Positions 1 to 8,229 of a stretch of 64,000 bases of DNA are shown in pieces (the stretch's first letter is position 1; each line of letters begins with the position of its first letter). The notes beneath the pieces were generated by a model. The model did not search any database. It was given only the letters and a program-made list of their open reading frames with translations, and was not told where the DNA came from. Position numbers and translations under genes: made by a program. The DNA comes from JAAYCI01 sp964370045 (GTDB lineage: Bacteria > Bacillota > Clostridia > Oscillospirales > Ruminococcaceae): contig CAYJGZ010000001.1 in NCBI GenBank assembly GCA_964370045.1, positions 248,001 to 312,000 of the forward strand, in the 5' to 3' direction.

Positions 1-227
1 GCATCGTCCGACAAAAGGCAGTCCACCGCGCTGCGCAGTGCGGTGGCTGGGGCACGAAGGTCGTGCGAAATGTTGGACAGCATTTCGATGCGCAGCTGCT
101 CGGATACACGCAGCTGCTCGTTTAGCTGTGTGAGGCGGTGGTTTTGCTCCAAAAGGCGACGGGATAGTTCTTCTACCGTCTGAATGTCGGGCGGCTCGTA
201 GGAGGCACGTGTTTTTTTTTCGCTCAT
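1..227 (-). CDS. Sensor histidine kinase, N-terminal part (runs off window)
   Basis: The first 75 codons of a kinase that continues beyond the left edge. A helical region with hydrophilic heptads (residues ~18-48) leads into the dimerisation/phosphoacceptor box SNISHDLRAP, which places the phosphorylated histidine at about residue 55. No membrane segment precedes the H-box, so the visible part is cytosolic; sensing may rely on the N-terminal coiled coil or a partner. The ATG at 227 has GAGG upstream. It lies 73 bases downstream of the response-regulator gene on the same strand, so the two form a two-component operon. The catalytic ATP-binding domain is not in the window. Confidence 0.85.
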   Translation of the reverse strand, partial: MSEKKTRASYEPPDIQTVEELSRRLLEQNHRLTQLNEQLRVSEQLRIEMLSNISHDLRAPATALRSAVDCLLSDD

Positions 228-300
228 AAGATAACCTCGTGTTTTTTTGGGGGCGCATATTTTGATGCGTACAATGTGAAAAAGGGCGCAAAGCGGATGC

Positions 301-1002
301 TTAGTTTCTGTCCTCGACAAAGTGATAGCCCTTGCCCCACACGGTTTCAATCATGTAGGAGATGTTTGTCGGGTGCTCCATTTTTTTGCGCAGGCGGGAG
401 ATGCTCACCATTACCGCCTGGCGGTTTTCCGGCCGATAGCTGCCCCATATTTTTGTGCCCAGCTGCTCGAACGTGACGAGCTGTCGGGGCGAGGAGACAA
501 GCATGTGCAAAAGCTCGTACTCTTGATTGGACAGCTGTAGGTCTTGCCCATCGCAAAAGGCGGCGTGCTTTATGACATCCACCTCTAAAGGCGGAAAGGA
601 AAGCCGCAGGGGTGAGGGTGCTGTGGAGGGCGCGGTGGCGCTATTATGGCGGCGGATGTTTGCTATGATGCGTGCTTGCAACTCCGCAAGGCTGTACGGC
701 TTTTGTATGTAGTCGTCTGCGCCCAGCATAAGCCCCTTTATGCGGGAGGCTTCGTCCGCCTTTCCTGTGAGAAAAAGCACGGGCGCCATGGTGTGCTTGC
801 GAATCTCCGAAAGCGCATCAAAGCCGCTTGTCTCGGGCATCATTACATCCAGCAGAATGCAATCTGCGCCGTGCTGTGCGATAAGCTTTAGGCAGTCGCT
901 TGCGCAGCGGGCGGTGTAAACTGTGTAGCCCTCTCGGGTGAAATATTTTTCGTTGATTTTAAGCACGTCCGCATCGTCGTCCACCATGATAAGAGTGTAC
1001 AT
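301..1002 (-). CDS. OmpR/PhoB-family response regulator
   Basis: A 233-residue regulator with a receiver domain (residues 1-~120) and a C-terminal winged-helix DNA-binding domain (~135-233). The acidic pocket is D8-D9-D10, the phosphoacceptor D52 lies in LLDVMMPETSG, and the switch Lys is in YIQKPYS. The winged helix ends with the usual VWGKGYHF signature. I chose the ATG at 1002 because an AGGAGGAAA site precedes it; the reading frame is open 25 codons further upstream but without a ribosome site. It should be phosphorylated by the kinase encoded just downstream. The divergent ABC exporter at 1245 is a plausible target, but this is inferred only from adjacency. Confidence 0.92.
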   Translation of the reverse strand: MYTLIMVDDDADVLKINEKYFTREGYTVYTARCASDCLKLIAQHGADCILLDVMMPETSGFDALSEIRKHTMAPVLFLTGKADEASRIKGLMLGADDYIQKPYSLAELQARIIANIRRHNSATAPSTAPSPLRLSFPPLEVDVIKHAAFCDGQDLQLSNQEYELLHMLVSSPRQLVTFEQLGTKIWGSYRPENRQAVMVSISRLRKKMEHPTNISYMIETVWGKGYHFVEDRN

Positions 1003-1031
1003 TGTTTTCCTCCTACAAGTGATGTGTGTGG

Positions 1032-1107
1032 GGGAGTGGACACATATAGGTGGTTTAGAATACGCTAAGCATAGCAAAAAACTAAATCACTGCGTTTGTC
1101 CACGCCC
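1032..1107. mobile_element. MITE family 1, copy A (76 bp, minimal)
   Basis: Shortest copy of the dispersed palindromic element. Left end GGGAGTGGACACATATAGG, then a GATTTAG-like GGTTTAG; right end CTAAATCACTGCGTTTG then TCCACGCCC. The flanks GTGTGTGG and GTGTGTAG match at 7 of 8 bases, consistent with an aged 8-bp target duplication. It lies just upstream of the response-regulator start and in the divergent promoter region shared with the ABC exporter. Confidence 0.75.
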
Positions 1108-1244
1108 GTGTGTAGAGTAGGCTTAATTTAATGGTACACTACTGAGTGTGTTTTATCAAGGTGGGGTGTGGACGCTGAAAGCAGACGTACAGCGTAAATA
1201 ATCGATGTGCACGACGGGTGATATAGGCTTTTTAGGAGGCAGTG

Positions 1245-2939
1245 ATGGGAAAATATATTGCGTTTATAAAAAACTGGCGCAATCAGATGACCTCGTTTAG
1301 GTGGATAATAGGACACGCAAAGCCATACATGCCAAAGCTGATGCTGGTGATACTGCTGGATTCGGCGGCGGCGGGTGTGTCGGTGGTTTTGGCGCTTATA
1401 ATGCGCAATATCGTGGATGTTGCCTCGGGCGGCGCACTGCCCACGGGCAGTATTGTGACATATGTGGCCATAGTGCTGCTCTCGCTACTGCTAAGGGCGA
1501 TTGTGGGAATTTTGGGCGCAGTGGTGAGGGAGCGATTTGCGTTTGGCATACGAAGCGGCGTTTACCGTGCGGTGCTGAACTCGCTTTACCGGGATGTTTC
1601 GTCCTATCACAGCGCAGATGTGGTGACCCGCCTGACCAGCGACATTGATGTGGTGGCAAGGGGAATTACGGAGGTGCTACCCAGCATTATATCGCTGCTT
1701 GTCACGTTTGTGGTGGCGTTTTTTGTGCTGGCGTCGATGGATGTAAGCTTTGCGCTGTTTGGGCTTGTTTTAGGGCCTGTGACCGCCTTGGTAAGTATTG
1801 TAATGGCGCGCAAGATGAAAAAAATACAAGCGAAGGTTCAGCAAAGTGAGTCTATGTACAAAGCAAGCTTGCAGGAAAATGTGGAAAACCTGCTGGTCGT
1901 CAAAGCGTTTGAAGCGCAGGAGAGCGCAAACGAGCGACTTTCACAGCTGAGGGAGGAGCGGCTGTACTGGATAAAAAAACGTCAGTATGTGAGCTCTGCC
2001 TCGGGTGCGCTGATGGGCGGAGCGTTTCAGCTGGGGTATGTGGGCGCGGTGGCGTGGGGTGCACTCATGCTGACAGGCGATGTGATTACCACCGGCAGTA
2101 TGCTGGCGTTTGTCTCGCTTGTAAGCCAGATACAGTCGCCTGTGGTGGGGCTTTCACGCCTTGTGCCACAACTTGTGTCAATTTTCACCTCCTCCGAGCG
2201 TACAATAGAGCTGGAGAAGCTTCCCCCCGAGGACATGAGCGTGCCAAAACTGCAAAGTGGCCCGCTGAAGCTGAGCATAGACGAGCTTAGCTTTGGCTAT
2301 GCGCAGGAGATGGTGCTGAAAAATGTGGCGCTTAGCATTCGTGCAGGGGAGTTTGTGGCGCTGATGGGGGACTCGGGGATAGGCAAAACCACCCTAATAC
2401 GTCTTGTTATGGCGTATTACAGCCCGAATGAGGGCGGCATATGCCTAAAAGACGGCGATGGAAACAGCGCAAGCGTAAATGCGGGAGCACGCCGATACAT
2501 GGCGTATGTGCCGCAGGGGAACACGCTGATGAGCGGAAGCATTGCGGACAACCTGCGTGTGGGAAGCGCCCAGGCGAGCGAGGAGGAAATGTGGGCGATG
2601 CTACGTGTGGTGGCGGCGGAGGAATTTGTGCGCCAGCTGCCAAGTGGGCTGCACACAAGAATAGGCGAGCGAGGCTACGGGCTTTCGGAGGGGCAGGCAC
2701 AGCGTATTTCCATCGCAAGAGCGCTGATAAAAAGGGCGCCGCTCCTGATACTGGACGAGGCGACAAGTGCGCTGGACGAGCGCACCGAGACGGCTGTGCT
2801 AAACCACCTAAGGGAGCGAGAGCCACGCTCTACCTGTATAATTATCACGCACAGGCGCTCCGTGCTGGAGTACTGCGAGCGGTATATTGAGATTGTGGAA
2901 GGACGGGTGCAGTACAAGGAGCAGGATGAAATGCGGTAA
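1245..2939 (+). CDS. ABC exporter half-transporter (membrane domain fused to ATPase)
   Basis: A 564-residue protein of the MsbA/LmrA half-transporter type, acting as a dimer. Membrane segments span residues ~25-290 and the nucleotide-binding domain ~325-560. The NBD shows Walker A GDSGIGKTT, signature LSEGQAQR (a variant of LSGGQ), Walker B LLILDEATSALD and H-loop IITHR. ATG 1245 is preferred to GTG 1242 because the AGGAGG at 1234-1239 is then 5 bases away. It is transcribed away from the adjacent two-component genes, an arrangement common for regulated peptide or drug exporters. The substrate is not predictable; there is no peptidase domain and no precursor-peptide gene was recognised. Confidence 0.9.
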   Translation: MGKYIAFIKNWRNQMTSFRWIIGHAKPYMPKLMLVILLDSAAAGVSVVLALIMRNIVDVASGGALPTGSIVTYVAIVLLSLLLRAIVGILGAVVRERFAFGIRSGVYRAVLNSLYRDVSSYHSADVVTRLTSDIDVVARGITEVLPSIISLLVTFVVAFFVLASMDVSFALFGLVLGPVTALVSIVMARKMKKIQAKVQQSESMYKASLQENVENLLVVKAFEAQESANERLSQLREERLYWIKKRQYVSSASGALMGGAFQLGYVGAVAWGALMLTGDVITTGSMLAFVSLVSQIQSPVVGLSRLVPQLVSIFTSSERTIELEKLPPEDMSVPKLQSGPLKLSIDELSFGYAQEMVLKNVALSIRAGEFVALMGDSGIGKTTLIRLVMAYYSPNEGGICLKDGDGNSASVNAGARRYMAYVPQGNTLMSGSIADNLRVGSAQASEEEMWAMLRVVAAEEFVRQLPSGLHTRIGERGYGLSEGQAQRISIARALIKRAPLLILDEATSALDERTETAVLNHLREREPRSTCIIITHRRSVLEYCERYIEIVEGRVQYKEQDEMR

Positions 2940-3040
2940 CAAGCGTGTGTGTTGTGGGGAAGCGCTGTTACCGTGCTGTTACCGAGAGCTGATACAATGA
3001 CAGTGGATAGTTAGAATGAAAAGCGAGTGAAGAGCTTTTA

Positions 3041-3086
3041 TGGACGGACACATAGAAGTGATTAAGAATATGTTAAGTGCGAGAAT
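3041..3086 (+). repeat. MITE family 1, half copy E
   Basis: A left-half remnant: GGACACATAGAAGTGATTAAG followed by AATATGTTAAGTGCGAGAA matches the left arm of copies C and D closely. No right arm is recognisable. It lies in the 247-base gap between the ABC exporter and the InlB-like gene and explains why an open frame extends upstream of the true start of that gene. Confidence 0.6.
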
Positions 3087-3186
3087 GTGCCAAGAAAACC
3101 GTTCTTCGGCTCGTTCCCGTGAAGCTAAAATGTCGAAATTGAAGCGTAAATGTAGGTGTGCAATGTGTGCAAAGGAGGTCTTTTGC

Positions 3187-3993
3187 ATGATGTGGCGAAA
3201 AAGTAGTGCGATGAGAAGAACCGTGCGTTTGCTGATGATGTCGGTGAGCGTGATGGTGCTGTTTGGTGTTGTGGCGGTGGGTGCGTTTGCGTCGGAAGTG
3301 GCAGGGCAGGGCGATGGCACGCAGGCGGACGGATATGTGAGTGTTGTGTACATGCCCGGGTACGAGGGCGATGTGCAGGCGCATGAGGCAGAGCCGTGCG
3401 CTGTGGGCGGCGATGTGTTTGTGGCAAAGCTTATGTTTGAGCGTGAAAACTTTGCGTTTGCAGGATGGATGTTTGAGGGTAAAAACTACGCACCGGGCGA
3501 AACGGTGCGAAATGTGCAGGGCGATGTACAGCTGGTGGCGCAGTGGGAGGCTATACTGGATGCTGCCGCAGGGCTGCAAACACCGCTTGCGCCTGCGCCC
3601 ACTGCGCAAACATGGTCGCTTGTAAACCTTGTAGTGGGTGTTTTGTGTGCAGGGGTCTCGGTGGCAATGATAGCAAACGGAGTTGTTTCGGCGAAAAAGG
3701 CAAAGCTGTCAAGAATGCACACGGACGGGCATATGCGTACCAAGAGCATGAGTGTGATTTGGCGCACGCTGGGAATTGCAGTTGGGTTTGTGGGTGCGGC
3801 GACTTTCCTTGTGGTGGAGGACTTTGGGCGTATTATGACGATTACGAGCCGGGCCACCATACCCATGTGTATGGTTTTGCTTGTGCAGATTTTGATGGTG
3901 CTGTTTATGGTGCAGGCACAGCGCACAGAACAGCAGGCACAGCAGGCGAAAAGCGGCAAGAGGGTGTTTAGGACAACACCGTATAGCCGTTAG
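3187..3993 (+). CDS. Membrane protein with one InlB B-repeat-like domain
   Basis: A 268-residue protein. The AAAGGAGG at 3171-3178 sets the ATG at 3187. An Arg-rich N-terminus and a hydrophobic segment (residues ~11-35) ending in AFASE form a signal peptide. Residues ~50-120 resemble the Listeria-Bacteroides (InlB B) repeat: VVYMPGY..., FAGWMFEGKNYAPGE and a final QLVAQWE. Three hydrophobic segments follow (LVNLVVGVLCAGVSVAMIA, LGIAVGFVGAATFLVV and a last one near residue 225). The repeat domain should face outward. Its partner and role are unknown. The coding end overlaps the left inverted repeat of the palindromic element at 3984. Confidence 0.75.
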   Translation: MMWRKSSAMRRTVRLLMMSVSVMVLFGVVAVGAFASEVAGQGDGTQADGYVSVVYMPGYEGDVQAHEAEPCAVGGDVFVAKLMFERENFAFAGWMFEGKNYAPGETVRNVQGDVQLVAQWEAILDAAAGLQTPLAPAPTAQTWSLVNLVVGVLCAGVSVAMIANGVVSAKKAKLSRMHTDGHMRTKSMSVIWRTLGIAVGFVGAATFLVVEDFGRIMTITSRATIPMCMVLLVQILMVLFMVQAQRTEQQAQQAKSGKRVFRTTPYSR

Positions 3994-4258
3994 GAAGTAA
4001 TACGAACTCGTTTTTTGTTTAGCCAAAATCCCAAAAATTGCGGCAGTGCACCTCGTAAGGCGAAAGCCTTACATCGGCACACTTTCTTATTTTAGAACTT
4101 TTGGCGGTACAAAAAATTCTGCGAACCTATTACGTGCAAATTTTGTGATAGACAAGGCAGACGAAGGAGTAATACTTTGTGTATTGCGAGTGAGGAGAAC
4201 GAAGTATAGCGCATAAATTTACCGTAATAGGCGTGTTCGGATTTCTCCCTAACGGCTA
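3984..4258. repeat. Palindromic element, family 2 (275 bp, ~27-bp inverted ends)
   Basis: TAGCCGTTAGG at 3984-3994 is exactly inverted at 4248-4258. Extending inward, about 23 of 27 positions agree, through AATxCGAACxCG. A second, inner pair (CCTATTACG near 4125 and CGTAATAGG near 4222) gives a nested hairpin. No credible reading frame lies inside. The left end supplies the last bases and stop codon of the InlB-like gene. The interior (4155-4225) resembles a fragment at 48705-48775. No clear target duplication was found. Confidence 0.65.
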
Positions 4259-4291
4259 ATTAACGGTAAATACCTTTGTGAACGAAAAAAT

Positions 4292-4333
4292 AAGACGCAG
4301 TGGGTGCCGTGGGGCGTTCACTGCGTCTTTTGT
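4292..4333. terminator. Bidirectional terminator
   Basis: AAGACGCAGTG pairs with CACTGCGTCTT (11 bp, 16-base loop) followed by TTTT on the plus strand and ATTTTTT on the minus strand. It can end the InlB-like gene from the left and the aminopeptidase gene from the right. Beyond it, 4334-4530 holds nothing I can recognise. Confidence 0.75.
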
Positions 4334-4530
4334 GTGCCGGGATGTGTAGTACCTTGTGAAACTTAAAACTTTACATATCTGTCGGCTGTTTTTGCCCAAA
4401 ACTACGTTGTCGTCAGTCGGAATACACACAGTATTCTTCATTCCTCCGCCTTGTTTTGAACAAAAATATCTCGACATCTATTGTACACTTTTAGATTACA
4501 CAAGGTAGTAGTGGCTTAACTATAATTGGG

Positions 4531-5769
4531 CTAAAATGCCCACTCGCCTTTTGTGAAGATGGGCACTTTTTTTTCGTTTTGTAAAATGCCTGTGATGTCC
4601 ATTTCGGGTGTGCCTATCATGATGTCCTCGTGTATGAGGCTGTCGTTCAGCCCCTTGGCAAGGCGCTCTTCGGTGTTCATGCTCTGCGCACCCTTTACGT
4701 TGTTTGGATAGCCCGAGCCGAAAGCCATGTGGCAGGCGGCGTTTTCATCGAAGAGTGTATTGTAAAACAATAGGCCTGTTTTGCGCACAGGGCTACTTGC
4801 AGGCACAAGCGCAATCTCCCCAAGGCGGCGTGCGCCCTCGTCGGCGCTCATCATCTGTGCAAGCACATCGCCGCCCTTTTCTGCGGAAACTTCATGCGCA
4901 AAGCCATCCTTAAAGTGTGCTGTGATGCCCTCTATGACGTTGCCGTTGTACACGTAGGGCAGGCTGCTCTTTACAATGCCGTTTACCTTCATGCGGTGGG
5001 GCGCTGTGAACACCTCCTCGCTGGGGACGTTTGCGTAAAACAGCACGTTGTCCTCCATGGTGTGGTCCCCAACGCCTGTAAAGCGGTAGTCGTCCGCAAG
5101 GCCGACTGTTAGGTCGGTGCCGTTTTCCCCAGCGAAGTGCAGTGCCCGAAGGCCGAGAGAGTTCAGCTGTTCCACCCGCTTTTGGGTGGCCGCAGTGTGC
5201 GCCTGCCAGTCCTCTATTGGGCGGCCGCCGCTAACACGGGATACCTTGAAAATGGCCTGCCAAAGCAGCTCTATGGCGGTGTCTGCGTCCTCGTTTGGGA
5301 ATACCTTTTGCGCCCATGCCGCCGTGGGCACGGAGAGTATTGACCACTGCAACTTGTCGCCCATGATAAGCTCCCGCCACGGCTTTAGAGCGATGCTCAT
5401 CGCCATTTGCGCCGCCGCCACCTTTTGGGCATCAAGGCCGAGGAAAATCTCGGGGTTGCGTGCGGATATGCTTAAAATACACGCACCGCCCTCCGACTCT
5501 ACGCTATCGAGGTAGCGGCGAAGCACCCACGGGTGCACCTGCTCCAAAACCTCAAGGCTTGTGTGCTCAAGGCGAATGCGGGAAAATTCCTCGTCCCCGT
5601 AGATGATTTGCACATCCTTTGCGCCTGCGTCGTATGCGCATGATGCGCACATGCGTGCAAACCATGCGCACTCGATGGGGCAGCTGATGATAAGTGTCTG
5701 CCGCTTTTGTACATTTACGGCGGCACGCACCGCAAACGAGGCGTAAAGCTCTGCCATTTTTTTGTCCAT
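4531..5769 (-). CDS. Aminopeptidase, peptidase family M29 (AmpS/PepS-like)
   Basis: A 412-residue cytosolic metallo-aminopeptidase of normal family length. The C-terminal half carries the candidate metal ligands: Glu in SEEVFTAPH, the acidic stretch around GEIALVPASS, His in AACHMAFGSGYP, and His/Asp in IHEDIMIGTPEMDITG. These correspond to the Glu-Glu-His-His-Asp set known for the family. It removes N-terminal residues from peptides. The ATG at 5769 has GGAGG upstream. It is monocistronic, with a terminator at 4292-4333 beyond its end and a palindromic element upstream. Confidence 0.93.
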   Translation of the reverse strand: MDKKMAELYASFAVRAAVNVQKRQTLIISCPIECAWFARMCASCAYDAGAKDVQIIYGDEEFSRIRLEHTSLEVLEQVHPWVLRRYLDSVESEGGACILSISARNPEIFLGLDAQKVAAAQMAMSIALKPWRELIMGDKLQWSILSVPTAAWAQKVFPNEDADTAIELLWQAIFKVSRVSGGRPIEDWQAHTAATQKRVEQLNSLGLRALHFAGENGTDLTVGLADDYRFTGVGDHTMEDNVLFYANVPSEEVFTAPHRMKVNGIVKSSLPYVYNGNVIEGITAHFKDGFAHEVSAEKGGDVLAQMMSADEGARRLGEIALVPASSPVRKTGLLFYNTLFDENAACHMAFGSGYPNNVKGAQSMNTEERLAKGLNDSLIHEDIMIGTPEMDITGILQNEKKVPIFTKGEWAF

Positions 5770-5832
5770 ATAAACCTCCGTGTGTCAGCTACTTGGTAGC
5801 GTTATATCTGTAAAGATTTTGAGCGGGAAACA

Positions 5833-5962
5833 TTTAAGATAATACCGCACAATTATTGTGCTTAGATTGCGCCGAGAAAATTTTTGTAAAATATGGCGGA
5901 AATTTTCGGCGCAAGATGAGTGCAAAGGCATTCGCCGCTAATTGTGCGGTATTGCCTTAAGA
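5833..5962. repeat. Palindromic element, family 3 (about 130 bp)
   Basis: AATACCGCACAATTA at 5841-5855 is perfectly inverted at 5939-5953. The pairing continues outward through TTAAG on each side. Inside, TTGCGCCGA...AAATTTT pairs with AAATTTTCGGCGCAA, so the whole unit folds as nested stems. It is non-coding and lies between the divergent aminopeptidase and rimP genes. A diverged relative may be at 21899-22017. Confidence 0.65.
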
Positions 5963-6048
5963 TATATTATAGCAGTTTTGCGGTGGGATGGATAGCTTTT
6001 GTGGGGGTGTTGCAATAACATGTCCACTTTTCAAGTGGGCGAAAATGC

Positions 6049-6077
6049 TTGCATTGTGGGGTGCGTTGTGGTATATT
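6049..6077 (+). promoter_or_regulatory. Promoter of the rimP-nusA-infB operon
   Basis: TTGCAT (6049-6054), a 17-base spacer and TATATT (6072-6077) fit a housekeeping promoter about 155 bases upstream of rimP. A small hairpin (CCACTT-AAGTGG, 6024-6038) precedes it. Confidence 0.55.
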
Positions 6078-6234
6078 TGTGAGGTAGGATGAATACGTAA
6101 ATTTACATGGAGGAGTGGGCGGTGCCCGCTCTTTTGCGCATGTTTGGAGGTTTTGCGAAGGGCATGTGCTGTTTGTTGCAAATAAAGCACGTTGTTACGT
6201 GCGAATGCTGACCGAAAGGAGGGTGTATGCGCAA

Positions 6235-6726
6235 GTGGCGAAACTGATGGGAAAGCCGAGCGGTGTGGCCGCCCGTGTGCAGGAGCTGGTGCTGCCTGTG
6301 GTAGAGGAAATGGGACTGCGGCTGTGGGACGTGAGGTTTGAAAAAGAGGGTGCTATGTGGTACCTGAAAATACTTATAGACAGGGACGAGCCGCTGGACA
6401 TGAAAACGTGTGAGGCGGCGACACGAGCCATAGACCCGATACTGGACGAGGCAGACCCCATAAGCCAGAGCTATTGCCTTGAGGTGGGTAGCCCGGGGCT
6501 TGGACGAAAGCTGACGCGGGAAGAGCACTTTGAGCTAATGCGTGGGCAAAAGGTGAGAGCGGGCTTTTACAAGGCGAACGAAGAGGGCGAAAAGGACGTG
6601 GCGGGCCTGCTGTGCGGCTTTTGCGAGGGCAGTGTGCAGCTGAATGTGGACGGCCTTGAGGTTTCGGTGCCTTTGGAGGAGATAAGCTTTGTGAAAAGCT
6701 GTGATGACGAGGGACTGTTTGGATAG
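6235..6726 (+). CDS. rimP: Ribosome maturation factor RimP
   Basis: About 163 residues; assists maturation of the 30S ribosomal subunit. The N-terminal domain has the hallmark LVEVGSPGL-type motif as LEVGSPGLGRKL, and the C-terminal Sm-like domain ends in VPLEEISFVKS. The frame is open further upstream, but AAAGGAGGG at 6215-6223 points to GTG 6235 (or ATG 6247); the family usually starts shortly before the VQELVLPVVEEMG helix. First gene of the classical rimP-nusA-rnpM-ylxQ-infB operon. Confidence 0.92.
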   Translation: MAKLMGKPSGVAARVQELVLPVVEEMGLRLWDVRFEKEGAMWYLKILIDRDEPLDMKTCEAATRAIDPILDEADPISQSYCLEVGSPGLGRKLTREEHFELMRGQKVRAGFYKANEEGEKDVAGLLCGFCEGSVQLNVDGLEVSVPLEEISFVKSCDDEGLFG

Positions 6727-6771
6727 CTGAAAATACACCATATTGAATAATAAAGTTAAAAGAGGATTAAA

Positions 6772-7872
6772 ATGAACAACGAAGAACTTTTTATGGCGCT
6801 GGATATGCTGGAAAAGGAAAAGGGCATCGGCAGTGGGTATCTTTTGGAAAAGGTAAAAAATGCCATTGTGATAGCCGTGAAGAAGGATTATGACGTTGAG
6901 GAGGAAAATGTCAGCGTTGTGATGGACCCCGACACGGCGAACTTTGAGGTGAAACTACTGCGTGATATAGTGGAAGAGGTGGAAAATCCTAACACCCAAA
7001 TATCACTTGAGGACGCAAAAAAAATAAAGAGCAAGTACGAAGTGGGCGAGCAGGTGGTAACAAAACTGCAGACCAAGGACTTTGGCAGAATTGCAGCCCA
7101 AACGGCAAAGCACGTGATAAGGCAGGGCATACGTGAGGCGGAGCGCAGCCAGCTGTACACCGAGATGCAGAGCAAAAGCCATGAGATTATCACCGGTGTT
7201 GTGAGCCGTGTGGACCATGTGCGTGGTGTGGTGGCGCTGGAAATAGGCAAGAGCGAGGCGATACTTCCCAAAAACGAGCAGATGCCGGGCGAGGAGCTAC
7301 GTGAGGGCGAGCGTGTAAAGGTGTACGTGGTGGATGTCGCCGTGACCGAGCGAGGGCCTAAGGTGATGATTAGCCGCACGCACCCGGGGCTTGTAAAGCG
7401 CATGTTTGAGATGGAAGTGCCGGAGGTGTACGACGGCACTGTGGAGATAAAGGCCATCGCACGAGAGGCAGGCGCACGCACCAAGATTGCGGTGTACAGC
7501 AAGGATGCGGATGTGGACCCTCGTGGCGCATGTATAGGCGCACACGGCAGCCGTGTGGCGGAGATAGTGCAGGAGCTGGGCGGCGAAAAGATAGACGTAG
7601 TGCTGTGGAGCGAGGACCCTGCGGAGTTTATTGCGGCGGCGCTTAGCCCCTCCAATGTGGTGAGCGTGGAGATTTTGGAGGGTGAAGCGAAGAGCGCAAG
7701 AGCCACCGTGCCGGACAACCAGCTGAGCCTTGCCATAGGAAACAAGGGTCAAAATGCACGCCTTTGCGCACGCCTGACAGGATATAATATAGACATAAGG
7801 CCGGAGAGTGGATATTACGGCGAGGAAGAGCCTGAGCAGGAAATAGAGGCGGAGCAGGCGAGCGAAGAATAA
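6772..7872 (+). CDS. nusA: Transcription termination/antitermination factor NusA
   Basis: A 366-residue RNA-polymerase-binding factor that modulates pausing, termination and antitermination. It has the N-terminal polymerase-binding domain (1-~125), an S1 domain (~135-200, GVVSRVDHVRGVVALEIG) and two KH domains (DPRGACIGAHGSRV and LAIGNKGQNARLC). The C-terminus is a short Glu-rich tail, with no acidic repeats of the proteobacterial type, as normal for Firmicutes. AGAGG precedes the ATG. Confidence 0.97.
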   Translation: MNNEELFMALDMLEKEKGIGSGYLLEKVKNAIVIAVKKDYDVEEENVSVVMDPDTANFEVKLLRDIVEEVENPNTQISLEDAKKIKSKYEVGEQVVTKLQTKDFGRIAAQTAKHVIRQGIREAERSQLYTEMQSKSHEIITGVVSRVDHVRGVVALEIGKSEAILPKNEQMPGEELREGERVKVYVVDVAVTERGPKVMISRTHPGLVKRMFEMEVPEVYDGTVEIKAIAREAGARTKIAVYSKDADVDPRGACIGAHGSRVAEIVQELGGEKIDVVLWSEDPAEFIAAALSPSNVVSVEILEGEAKSARATVPDNQLSLAIGNKGQNARLCARLTGYNIDIRPESGYYGEEEPEQEIEAEQASEE

Positions 7873-7911
7873 CGGCTAAGCGGCATGAATTGTTAAGATG
7901 GAGGAGCGAGA

Positions 7912-8229
7912 TTGGCGCAGGCTAAAGCACAAAAAAAACAGCCGATACGCAAGTGCGTTGGCTGTGGTGAGGGAAAACTGAAAAAAGAGCTTGTGCGAAT
8001 CGTGCGCACAAAGGAAGGCGAAGTAAGCCTTGATGCAAGTGGAAAAAAGGCGGGCAGGGGCGCATATGTGTGTGCAAGTGTAGCCTGCCTTGAAAAAGCG
8101 GTAAAGCGAAAAAGCTTGCAAAGAGCGTTTGAGATGCCCGTTCCGAGCGAGGTGTACGAGCGACTGTCGCAGGAAATAGCAGGTGCTGTGGCGAGCGAAG
8201 CGCAGGGTGAGGAGCAGGCGGATGAATAA
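7912..8229 (+). CDS. rnpM: RnpM/YlxR (DUF448) RNA-binding protein
   Basis: 105 residues, initiated by TTG behind GGAGGAG at 7900-7906. The family motif KCVGCGEGKLKKELVRIVR is near the N-terminus, followed by GRGAYVC and CLEKAVKRKSLQRAF. YlxR is reported to bind the RNase P RNA in Firmicutes. It lies between nusA and ylxQ as usual, and its last codons overlap the ylxQ start. Confidence 0.9.
   Translation: MAQAKAQKKQPIRKCVGCGEGKLKKELVRIVRTKEGEVSLDASGKKAGRGAYVCASVACLEKAVKRKSLQRAFEMPVPSEVYERLSQEIAGAVASEAQGEEQADE

Noticed and set aside
4256..4477. A 73-codon minus-strand frame
   Set aside because: It runs through a bidirectional terminator and into the palindromic element; no ribosome site or recognisable protein.
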